A stretch of 23,430 nt of DNA, from positions 1 to 23,430 of the forward strand of contig UQZA01000037.1 of assembly GCA_900545515.1 (NCBI GenBank), given 5' to 3'. Source of the stretch: an uncultured Eubacteriales bacterium. GTDB taxonomy: Bacteria > Bacillota > Clostridia > Oscillospirales > Oscillospiraceae. Made by a program: the position numbers and the translations under genes. Of this stretch, positions 7,626 to 14,444 are shown piece by piece. Under the pieces are notes generated by a model that was given only the letters and a program-made list of their open reading frames with translations, made no database searches and had not been told where the DNA came from. Each line of letters opens with the position of its first letter. The stretch's first letter is position 1.

Positions 7626-7703
7626 GTTTCCTCCGATTTATCTCTTTGGTATTTGGATGGATTCACAGAAAGTTTCCTCCGGCGCGAGGGCACCGGAGGA
7701 AAC
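7626..7703 (-). promoter_or_regulatory. pyrG leader: hairpin with a decoy copy of the Shine-Dalgarno
   Basis: On the minus strand GTTTCCTCCGG (7703-7693) pairs perfectly with CCGGAGGAAAC (7682-7672) across a 10-base loop, followed by TTTCTGTG. The pyrG ribosome binding site reads CGGAGGAAAC (7635-7626), identical to ten bases of the 3' arm. The 5' arm can therefore pair with either the proximal arm or the ribosome binding site. It may be simply the glnN terminator, or a regulatory leader (inference). Confidence 0.55.
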
Positions 7704-7716
7704 GCCACACAGATTT

Positions 7717-7745
7717 ATTATATACGATCAGACGTAGAAAAGCAA
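7717..7745 (-). promoter_or_regulatory. pyrG promoter at the end of glnN
   Basis: On the minus strand TTGCTT (7745-7740), a 17-base spacer, then perfect TATAAT (7722-7717). The -35 overlaps the last codons of glnN. Transcription would start near 7710, a few bases before the leader hairpin. Confidence 0.65.
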
Positions 7746-9818
7746 GTCAGAGTAGGTGGGATAGGGCCAGTAAGATTTGTCCGTCAGGGTCTCCAGCCGG
7801 TCGGCGTCGGCACGGGCGGCGTCCATGGCGGGGATGACGGTCTTGCAGTAATACATGGCCTGGCTGGCCCGGTCCTGAGGCAAATGGAGCATGGTTTCCT
7901 CCAACGCATTGCAGTGGTCAAAAAGGCGGTCCGTGGCATCCGAAAGCTGGGCAGCCAGGGCCTTTTCTGCCCGGCAGGAGACGGACGCCCCTTCCTTGGC
8001 TGCAATGGTGCGGCACAGGGTCGCAGCATAGGAGGAGGCAGCCGGGAGAATTTGGCGGCGGATCATGTCGGTCATGGTCATGGCCTCAATGTGCAGCAGC
8101 TTGCAATAGCTCTCCAGGTGAATTTCATACCGGGCCCGGAATTCGGTCTCTGTAAAAATGCCATGACGGGTGACCAGGTCGATGTTCTTCTGAGAGATGT
8201 AGGCGGGCAGGCACTCGGCTGTGGTGCGGAGATTGGACAGCCCCCGGCGCTCCGCCTCCTGGACCCAGCTTTTATCGTAGCCATTGCCGTTGAAGATGAT
8301 CCGCCGGTGTTCCGTGAGGGCCTGACAAATCAGCTTTTGCAAATCGGCGTCAAAATCAGTGGACTGCTCCAGCTGATCTGCAAACCACTTCAGCTCCTCT
8401 GCCATGATGGTATTGAGGGCAATGTTGGGGCCGCTCACAGACTGGGAGGAGCCCAGCATCCGGAATTCAAATTTATTGCCGGTGAAGGCCAGGGGAGAGG
8501 TCCGGTTCCGGTCCGTGGTGTCTTTGGAGATGGAGGGCAGGACGTCTACGCCGATGCGCATGACGGACTTTTCCAGGTCGGTGTAATTGGTGCCGTTGAT
8601 GATGGACTCCACCACAGCCTCCAGTTCGTCCCCCAGGAAGATGGAGACAATGGCAGGAGGCGCTTCGTTGGCCCCCAGGCGGTGGTCGTTACCGGCAGAG
8701 GCCACGGTGCAGCGGAGCCAATCCTGGTATTCGTCTACGCCCTTGATAAAGGCGGACAGGAAGACCAAAAACTGCGCGTTCTGCCTGGGCGTGCGCCCGG
8801 GCTTAAAGAGGTTTTTGCCGGTGTCGGTGTTGAGAGACCAATTGTCATGCTTGCCGGAGCCATTGACCCCGGCAAAGGGCTTTTCGTGGAGGAGGCAGAC
8901 CAGCCCGTGCTTTTCGGCTGTCTTTTTCATGATCTCCATCACCAGCTGATTGGCGTCGCAGGCGGTATTGGCGTCGGTGTAAACGGGGGCCATCTCATGC
9001 TGGGCAGGGGCCACCTCATTGTGCTTGGTTTTGGACAGAATCCCCAGCCGCCACAGAGCCTCGTCCAGATCCTTCATGTATGCGGCAACCCGGGGACGGA
9101 TGGCGCCGAAATAATGATCGTCCAGCTCCTGGCCCTTCGGCGCCGGTGCGCCAAATAGGGTCCGGCCGGTGAAACGCAGATCCTCCCGCCTGGCAAAATC
9201 CTCTTTGTCAATGAGGAAATATTCCTGCTCCGGACCCACGCAGGCAATGACCCGCTGGGTCTCGGTGTCTCCGAAGAGGCGGAGAATCCGAACGGCCTCC
9301 CGGCTCACCTCGTCAATGGACCGAAGCAGAGGCGTCTTTTTGTCCAGAGCGGCTCCTGTGTAGGAGAAAAAGCAGGTGGGGATGTACAGGCTGCCGTCTT
9401 TTACGAAAGCAAAAGCGGTGGGGTCCCAGGCGGTGTAGCCCCGGGCTTCAAAGGTGGCGCGCAGGCCGCCGGAAGGGAAGCTGGAGGCGTCTGGCTCGCC
9501 CCGGACCAGCTCCTTTCCGGAGAATTCCATCAGCACCTTCCCACCGTCAGCAGGAGTGATAAAGCTGTCGTGCTTTTCCGCCGTGAAGCCGGTCATGGGC
9601 TGGAACCAGTGGGTAAAATGCGTGGCCCCTTTTTCGGTGGCCCATTCCTTCATGGCCTCGGCAATGGCGTTCGCCACAGGTAGCTCCAGAGGCTTCCCCC
9701 CGGCAATGCAGGATTTCCAGGCGCAAAAAACCTGGGGCTCCAGCCGCTTTTTCATGGTGGATTCGTTGAATACGTCGCTGCCGAAAATTTCAGGCACGTG
9801 GATGATCTCCTGATTCAT
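7728..9818 (-). CDS. glnN: Glutamine synthetase type III
   Basis: A 696-residue glutamine synthetase of the large type III (GlnN) class, joining ammonia to glutamate with ATP in the cytoplasm. Recognisable features are the N-terminal FGSDVFNESTMKKRL, HFTHWFQPMTG, the EVAPAQHEMAP glutamate/metal site, the KPFAGVNGSGKHDNWSL substrate loop and NDHRLGANEAPPA. The length fits type III (about 700), far above types I and II. ATG 9818 was chosen because AAGGAAGGGG sits 6 bases upstream and residue 1 matches the family N-terminus; the open frame continues upstream to about 10031 but does not look coding. It is divergent from the aminotransferase gene and upstream of pyrG. Confidence 0.97.
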   Translation of the reverse strand: MNQEIIHVPEIFGSDVFNESTMKKRLEPQVFCAWKSCIAGGKPLELPVANAIAEAMKEWATEKGATHFTHWFQPMTGFTAEKHDSFITPADGGKVLMEFSGKELVRGEPDASSFPSGGLRATFEARGYTAWDPTAFAFVKDGSLYIPTCFFSYTGAALDKKTPLLRSIDEVSREAVRILRLFGDTETQRVIACVGPEQEYFLIDKEDFARREDLRFTGRTLFGAPAPKGQELDDHYFGAIRPRVAAYMKDLDEALWRLGILSKTKHNEVAPAQHEMAPVYTDANTACDANQLVMEIMKKTAEKHGLVCLLHEKPFAGVNGSGKHDNWSLNTDTGKNLFKPGRTPRQNAQFLVFLSAFIKGVDEYQDWLRCTVASAGNDHRLGANEAPPAIVSIFLGDELEAVVESIINGTNYTDLEKSVMRIGVDVLPSISKDTTDRNRTSPLAFTGNKFEFRMLGSSQSVSGPNIALNTIMAEELKWFADQLEQSTDFDADLQKLICQALTEHRRIIFNGNGYDKSWVQEAERRGLSNLRTTAECLPAYISQKNIDLVTRHGIFTETEFRARYEIHLESYCKLLHIEAMTMTDMIRRQILPAASSYAATLCRTIAAKEGASVSCRAEKALAAQLSDATDRLFDHCNALEETMLHLPQDRASQAMYYCKTVIPAMDAARADADRLETLTDKSYWPYPTYSDLLFYV

Positions 9819-9919
9819 GGAAAACCCCTTCCTTTCACACGGACAAAAAATGCACAGCTCGCAAAGCAGCATAGGTACCGTCCCATGCTCTTTGCACAAA
9901 CTTCTCCAATATGTATCAA

Positions 9920-9948
9920 ATACTATTCCACCGGCGTCCAAAATGCAA
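9920..9948 (-). promoter_or_regulatory. Candidate glnN promoter
   Basis: On the minus strand TTGCAT (9948-9943), 17 bases, then TAGTAT (9925-9920). It lies about 100 bases ahead of the glnN start. Confidence 0.5.
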
Positions 9949-10076
9949 CGTGGAATTTTGTATGAAATTGTCAAAAAACTCAAAAAACTTTTGGGCAATC
10001 CGCATAATTTCAGAAGTTGCTTTTTGTGCACTTTCTCCAGCTATGGCTGATGATACAGGTTTTTTAAAATCCCAGA

Positions 10077-10105
10077 TTGCAATTCCCCTGGATTTCCCAT
10101 ATAAT
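10077..10105 (+). promoter_or_regulatory. Promoter of the aminotransferase gene
   Basis: TTGCAA (10077-10082), 17 bases, TATAAT (10100-10105). The predicted transcript start near 10112 argues for the ATG at 10163 rather than the in-frame ATG at 10115. Confidence 0.7.
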
Positions 10106-10162
10106 GAAGGGGCAATGCCGATTTTGACCCCTGCGAACAGACAGGGAGAAAGGACTGTCATC

Positions 10163-11443
10163 ATGCAACCTTATCAGAATCTCAATTCCGCCGGACTGGC
10201 CCAGGAGCTGCGTCAGGTGCGGCAGGACCTGGACGCCTGGAAGGCCCGCGGCCTGAAGCTAAACATGGCCCGGGGGAAGCCGGGGCGCGCCCAGCTGGAC
10301 ATGGTCAGCGACATTCTCACCGTCTTGACCCGCCCGGAGCAGTGCCTCTCCGACGGCATCGATGCCCGTAACTATGGAGAACTGGCAGGTCTGCCTGCCG
10401 CCCGGCGGTATTGGGCCGGGGTGCTGGGCTGCCGGATGGAGGAGACCATTGCCGGCGGAAACGCCAGCCTGACCCTGATGTATGATCTCATTTCCAAAGC
10501 CTATTCCCATGGCCTGCTGCACAGCGAAGCACCCTGGTGCCGCCTGGAGAAGGTGAAATTTCTGTGCCCGGCCCCGGGCTATGACCGGCATTTTCGGATT
10601 ACGGAGTCCTTCGGCGCAGAGCTCATCCCCATAGCCATGACCATAACGGGACCGGACATGGACCGGGTGGAGGAGCTGGTGAAGGATCCGGCGGTGAAGG
10701 GCATCTGGTGTGTGCCGAAATACTCCAATCCCGATGGAATCGTCTATTCCCCGGATACCATCCGCCGCCTGGCCGGTCTGCGGCCTGCAGCACCGGATTT
10801 TGTTCTGATGTGGGACAATGCTTATTGTGTACATGAATTTGACGGCCCCTATGTGCCCTTCCCGGACATTCTGGGCCTGTGCCGGGAAGCAGGAAATCCA
10901 GATATGGTGTTTGAATTTGCCTCCACCTCCAAGATTACCCTGCCGGGGGCCGGCATGTCTGTGATGGCTGCATCGGAGGCCAATCTCCAATATATGCAGA
11001 AGCTGATGGGTGTGCAGATGATTTCCTACGACAAGGTCAACCAGCTGCGCCAGGTGCTCTATTTGCGGGACAAGGAACACACTCTGGAGATTATGGCTGA
11101 GCATGGGCGCATTCTGAAGCCCAAGTTCCAGATGGTGCTGGATACCCTGGAGCGGGAGCTGGCGCCCCGGGAGTTGGGACATTGGCAGCGGCCCAAGGGC
11201 GGCTACTTCGTCTCCTACTATGCACCTGCCGGGACAGCCAAGCGCACGCTGGAGCTGTGCAGGGAGGCGGGCGTGGTGATGACTGCCGCCGGCGCTACAT
11301 ATCCCTACGGCGTGGACCCCCATGACAGCAACATCCGCATTGCTCCCAGCCTGCCTCCTGTGGAGGAGCTGGAGCAGGCCATGGAAATTTTCTGCCTCTG
11401 CGTCCGCCAGGCCACTCTGGAAAAGCTAACCCAGGAGCGTTGA
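10163..11443 (+). CDS. PLP-dependent aminotransferase, type Ic aspartate aminotransferase-like
   Basis: A 426-residue fold-type I PLP enzyme moving an amino group between an amino acid and a 2-oxo acid. Lys257 in FASTSKITLPGAG is the Schiff-base lysine. WDNAY (Asp218, Tyr221) and the SNPDG motif (Asn189) hold the cofactor. The start region (LDAWKARGLKLNMARGKPG) is typical of the type Ic aspartate aminotransferase-like family (PF12897) rather than the classical type Ia or Ib enzymes. ATG 10163 has AGAAAGGA 8 bases upstream. It is a single-gene transcription unit divergent from glnN; a link to nitrogen or aspartate metabolism is likely, but the substrate is not proven. Confidence 0.9.
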   Translation: MQPYQNLNSAGLAQELRQVRQDLDAWKARGLKLNMARGKPGRAQLDMVSDILTVLTRPEQCLSDGIDARNYGELAGLPAARRYWAGVLGCRMEETIAGGNASLTLMYDLISKAYSHGLLHSEAPWCRLEKVKFLCPAPGYDRHFRITESFGAELIPIAMTITGPDMDRVEELVKDPAVKGIWCVPKYSNPDGIVYSPDTIRRLAGLRPAAPDFVLMWDNAYCVHEFDGPYVPFPDILGLCREAGNPDMVFEFASTSKITLPGAGMSVMAASEANLQYMQKLMGVQMISYDKVNQLRQVLYLRDKEHTLEIMAEHGRILKPKFQMVLDTLERELAPRELGHWQRPKGGYFVSYYAPAGTAKRTLELCREAGVVMTAAGATYPYGVDPHDSNIRIAPSLPPVEELEQAMEIFCLCVRQATLEKLTQER

Positions 11444-11514
11444 GCCAACCACACAAGTCAATGACCCAATCCTAAGGCTGGTAGAATGTTTTGACCTCGC
11501 ACTGGCGCGGCCCT

Positions 11515-11551
11515 GGCTTCCCCCGAGGGAAGCCGGGGGCGCTTCTGCGCC
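11515..11551. repeat. Two tandem GC hairpins downstream of the aminotransferase gene
   Basis: GGCTTCCC (11515-11522) and GGGAAGCC (11527-11534) form a perfect 8-base stem with a CCGA loop. GGCGC (11538-11542) and GCGCC (11547-11551) form a second stem with a TTCT loop. They precede the likely terminator. Function unknown; they may belong to an intergenic repeat family. Confidence 0.45.
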
Positions 11552-11562
11552 GGGATGGAAAA

Positions 11563-11605
11563 AAGGAAATGCTGCTGCCCTGTGTTTGGGCAGCTTCCTT
11601 CTTGT
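11563..11605 (+). terminator. Terminator of the aminotransferase gene
   Basis: GCTGCCC (11574-11580) pairs with GGGCAGC (11588-11594). AAGGAA (11563-11568) and TTCCTT (11595-11600) extend the stem after a five-base bulge. CTTGT follows. The end runs into the -35 of the next promoter. Confidence 0.6.
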
Positions 11606-11630
11606 CATATGTGTCGGAATATGGTAGAAT
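11602..11630 (+). promoter_or_regulatory. Promoter of the tagO-mnaA operon
   Basis: TTGTCA (11602-11607), 17 bases, TAGAAT (11625-11630). The leader is about 100 bases and contains a small hairpin (CCCGGT 11691-11696 with ACCGGG 11702-11707) followed by a T-rich stretch just before the ribosome binding site, possibly an attenuator. Confidence 0.65.
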
Positions 11631-11734
11631 TGCTCTGGTCTCTTGCGCTTTCCCCGGATAGTAGAGAAAAAATGTCGAACAATAACCTTGCCCGGTCTAT
11701 AACCGGGAGAGTTCTTTTGCGGTGAGGTAACAGT

Positions 11735-12838
11735 ATGAAATCACTTCCCTTTGGCGTTTTAATGCTGCTTTCGCTGTTGATTTCTGCGGCGGTGTCCTTT
11801 GGCATTACGCCCATAGTCAAGCGAATGGCCTATAAGGTGGGGGCGGTGGACGTGCCCAAGGATGCGCGGCGAATGCACTCGGTGCCCATTCCCCGGCTGG
11901 GCGGTCTGGCCATTGCCATTGCCTTTTTGCTGACGGTCCTGCTGTTTGCCAACGTGGACGAGCAGATGCGGGGCATCCTCCTGGGCGCTGTGGTCATCCT
12001 GGTCTTGGGTGTCCTGGACGATTGCCTGACCCTGCGGGCCTGGTTCAAATTCCTGGTGCAGATTTTTGCGGCCTATTTGGTGACCAGTCACGGCTGCACC
12101 ATCCGTTACTTTTCCAACCCCATTGTGACCAGCTCGGTGCAGTATCTGGATCTGGGCAAATGGTCTGTGCCCATTACCATTGTCTGGATTGTAGCCATTA
12201 CCAATGCCGTAAACTTTATTGATGGCCTGGACGGCCTGGCGGTGGGGGTGTCTGCCATTTCGGCCGCGACCCTTTTGGTCATCGCCCTGTTAGTGGCGGA
12301 GAGCAACATTGCCATTGTGGTAGCTGCCCTTCTGGGGGCCTGCCTGGGGTTCCTGCCCTATAATTTTAACCCCGCCAAGATCTTTATGGGGGACACAGGC
12401 TCCACATTCCTGGGATTTATTTTGGCCTCCTTGTCCATCCAGGGGATGTTCAAGCTGTATGCCATCATCTCCTTTGCCGTGCCCTTCCTGATGCTGGGCA
12501 TCCCCATTTTTGACATCTGCTTTGCCATCATCCGCCGCCTGGCCAAGCACCAGAACCCCATGAAGGCGGACCGGGGGCACATTCACCACCGCCTCATCGA
12601 TATGGGCTTTTCCCAAAAGCAGGCGGTGGCCATCACATACATGCTGACGGCTATGCTGGGCCTGGCGGCTGTGGTGCTCACCTCCTCGGGAGAGGGACGG
12701 GCCCTCATCCTCATCGGGGCGGTGTTTGTGGTAGGCGCCATTGGCTTCCGCTTGATTTTCAACCGGAACCACCAACGCCCGCCGGAGCTGCCGGAGGAAG
12801 CAAATGAAGAGACCAAGGAGAGGGCGGAGAGCAAATGA
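11735..12838 (+). CDS. tagO: Undecaprenyl-phosphate GlcNAc-1-phosphate transferase (TagO/WecA family)
   Basis: A 367-residue polytopic membrane enzyme of the MraY/WecA family that transfers GlcNAc-1-phosphate from UDP-GlcNAc to undecaprenyl phosphate, the first membrane step of wall teichoic acid or related glycopolymers. The diagnostic blocks are LDDCLTLRAWFK (the DD motif), NFIDGLDGLAVG, FMGDTGSTFLGF and DRGHIHHRLIDMGF. The HIHHRL motif points to the WecA/TagO branch rather than MraY. About ten hydrophobic segments run along the protein, and the tail is charged. GTGAGG precedes the ATG by 7 bases. The stop overlaps the epimerase start (ATGA), so the two are translationally coupled and probably act in one pathway. 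Confidence 0.92.
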   Translation: MKSLPFGVLMLLSLLISAAVSFGITPIVKRMAYKVGAVDVPKDARRMHSVPIPRLGGLAIAIAFLLTVLLFANVDEQMRGILLGAVVILVLGVLDDCLTLRAWFKFLVQIFAAYLVTSHGCTIRYFSNPIVTSSVQYLDLGKWSVPITIVWIVAITNAVNFIDGLDGLAVGVSAISAATLLVIALLVAESNIAIVVAALLGACLGFLPYNFNPAKIFMGDTGSTFLGFILASLSIQGMFKLYAIISFAVPFLMLGIPIFDICFAIIRRLAKHQNPMKADRGHIHHRLIDMGFSQKQAVAITYMLTAMLGLAAVVLTSSGEGRALILIGAVFVVGAIGFRLIFNRNHQRPPELPEEANEETKERAESK

Positions 12839-13989
12839 GCAATCGCAGGATCAAAGTCATGTCTGTGTTCGGAACCAGGCCGGAGGCCATTAAAATGGCC
12901 CCCCTGGTCCAGGAGCTGGCCCGCCGGCCGGAGTTTGAAAGTCTGTGCTGCCTCACCGGCCAGCACAGGCAGATGCTGGACTCGGTCATGGAGATTTTCC
13001 ATTTGAAAGCCCAGTACGATTTGGACATTATGGAGCGGCAGCAGACCCTCTCCAGCATCACCACCAAGACTCTGCTGGGCATGGAGCGGGTTCTGACTGA
13101 AGCGGAGCCGGACCTGATTCTGGTCCACGGGGATACCTCCACCACCTTCGCCGGGGCCTTGGCTGCCTTTTATCACAAGGTGCCCGTGGGTCATGTGGAA
13201 GCCGGCCTGCGGACCTATGACAAGTATTCCCCCTTTCCGGAGGAAATGAACCGGACTCTGGTGGGAGATATCGCCACCCTTCACTTTGCCCCCACCCGGG
13301 CCAACGCAGAGAACTTAAGGCGGGAGTCCGTCCAAGGAGAGATTTTCATCACTGGTAACACAGTGATTGACGCCATGAAGACCACGGTGCGCCCGGACTT
13401 TGTCTTCGAGGACGAGACCCTGAACCGCCTGGATTTCCCGGAAAAACAGGTGATCACCCTCACCTGCCACCGGCGGGAGAACTACGGCGCCCCCATGGAG
13501 GCCATTCTCACCGCCGTCCGGACCATTGTAGACCAGAATCCCAACGTGGAGGTGGTGTACCCCGTCCACCTGAGCCCCGTGGTCCAGGACTGCGCCCACC
13601 GCCTCCTGGGTGACCACCCCAGGATCCACCTGATCGCTCCCCTGGACGTGGCCCAAATGCACAACCTCATGGCCCGTTCCTACCTGGTCCTCACCGACTC
13701 CGGCGGCCTCCAGGAGGAAGCCCCCGCACTGGGCAAACCCGTCCTGGTTCTCCGCCGGGAGACGGAACGCCCAGAGGCCATCGCCGCAGGCACCGCAAAG
13801 CTGGCCGGTGTGGAGACGGAACCCATCATCGCTCTCACCCAGGAGCTGCTCCAGGGGGGAGAGGCTTATGCCAGAATGGCACATGCGGTGAATCCGTATG
13901 GGGATGGAAAGGCCTGTGGAAGAATTGCGGATGCGATTGCTTGGCATTTTGGAGTTGTGGAAGAGAAACCGTGGAGTTTTGGAGAATGA
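12835..13989 (+). CDS. mnaA: UDP-N-acetylglucosamine 2-epimerase, non-hydrolysing
   Basis: A 384-residue cytoplasmic enzyme interconverting UDP-GlcNAc and UDP-ManNAc (the WecB/MnaA family). Motifs in order are FGTRPEAIKMAPL, VHGDTSTTFAGALAAF, GHVEAGLRT, PFPEEMNRTLVGDIA, LTCHRRENYG, YPVHLSP and DSGGLQEEAPALGKPVLVLR. All expected substrate and catalytic blocks are intact, and the length is normal. The product, UDP-ManNAc, is the second sugar of the wall teichoic acid linkage unit, which fits its coupling to tagO. Only the last 40 or so codons become less GC-rich, near the junction with the accessory island that starts directly after the stop. Confidence 0.95.
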   Translation: MSNRRIKVMSVFGTRPEAIKMAPLVQELARRPEFESLCCLTGQHRQMLDSVMEIFHLKAQYDLDIMERQQTLSSITTKTLLGMERVLTEAEPDLILVHGDTSTTFAGALAAFYHKVPVGHVEAGLRTYDKYSPFPEEMNRTLVGDIATLHFAPTRANAENLRRESVQGEIFITGNTVIDAMKTTVRPDFVFEDETLNRLDFPEKQVITLTCHRRENYGAPMEAILTAVRTIVDQNPNVEVVYPVHLSPVVQDCAHRLLGDHPRIHLIAPLDVAQMHNLMARSYLVLTDSGGLQEEAPALGKPVLVLRRETERPEAIAAGTAKLAGVETEPIIALTQELLQGGEAYARMAHAVNPYGDGKACGRIADAIAWHFGVVEEKPWSFGE

Positions 13990-14346
13990 GGGTATCGGGT
14001 GGTAGACTCATTTCCGCATACTACAGATGTTGAGACTGTATGTCTTTTGCCCAAATTTAAATCGACTCAGCATATAGAAATTGAGTTAGAGATGGATGAA
14101 TTGGATTTGACGTCTGCAGAGAAAAAGGCAACCTACGATGAAATCAAAGCGTATGTTCTGGAACATAGCGACCTGAAGGTCAGCAGTCTGTATATCGCAC
14201 AGGTGAAGCAGAAGTGCGGTATCATTGAACGGGAGAATTATAATAAGCCCAAGTCTGAAAATGCCAAACAGCCGCAATGTCCGCTGGAGAAGGAAAAAGC
14301 GATCGAATAAGCGTTGAAGTGTTTCAAATGGTTATATAGTATTTGA
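13990..14346 (+). pseudogene. C-terminal remnant of an RlmD/RumA-type 23S rRNA uracil methyltransferase
   Basis: Codons after the epimerase stop read GYRVVDSFPHTTDVETV, matching the DMFPHTxHVETV end of RlmD-type methyltransferases. The clostridial tail follows, with KVSSLYIAQVKQKCGIIERE and NAKQPQCPLEKEKAIE. A TAA at 14308 then interrupts it, but the same frame continues ALKCFKWL, which resembles the normal ALKHF ending. Only about the last quarter of the gene remains, with none of the SAM-binding or catalytic cysteine motifs. GTG 13999 has GAGGG 6 bases upstream, so a 103-residue product could still be made from 13999 to 14310. I read it as a gene remnant left by a rearrangement; a small functional tail protein is the alternative. 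Confidence 0.7.
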
Positions 14347-14392
14347 AATGGCAAGGATTCCATAGGACCTGACTATTTCTGGTCAAACTTCG

Positions 14393-14421
14393 TTGAAATT
14401 ATCGCGACTTCGTGATACACT
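14393..14421 (+). promoter_or_regulatory. Promoter of the SIR2-domain gene
   Basis: TTGAAA (14393-14398), 17 bases, TACACT (14416-14421). Transcription would start near 14428, giving a leader of about 17 bases and excluding the in-frame GTG at 14412 as a start. Confidence 0.65.
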
Positions 14422-14444
14422 ATGATTCGAAGAGGAGGTATACT

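Larger units (their letters stand above)
9819..10162. other. 344-base divergent regulatory region between glnN and the aminotransferase gene
   Basis: No gene is supported here. The region holds the two divergent promoters listed separately. The glnN leader would be about 95 bases. The middle (about 9950-10070) is AT-rich, with A-tracts such as GTCAAAAAACTCAAAAAACTTTT, which could bend DNA or bind a regulator. No recognised riboswitch fold was seen. Confidence 0.5.

Noticed and set aside
7672..7722. Bacillus-type CTP-sensing attenuation of pyrG by repeated G addition
   Set aside because: The predicted transcript start reads GTGTGG, not a run of G, and the hairpin lacks a strong T-tract, so the known mechanism is not supported.
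4973..7837. A very long plus-strand open frame antisense to the oxidase and pyrG genes, with similar ones at 7569-9158 opposite glnN
   Set aside because: GC-rich coding on the other strand leaves such frames open. The products have no family features, while pyrG and glnN on the minus strand are unmistakable.
10115..10162. Earlier ATG for the aminotransferase
   Set aside because: It would lie almost at the predicted transcript start, and its AAGGGG is only two bases away. ATG 10163 has proper spacing and fits the family start.
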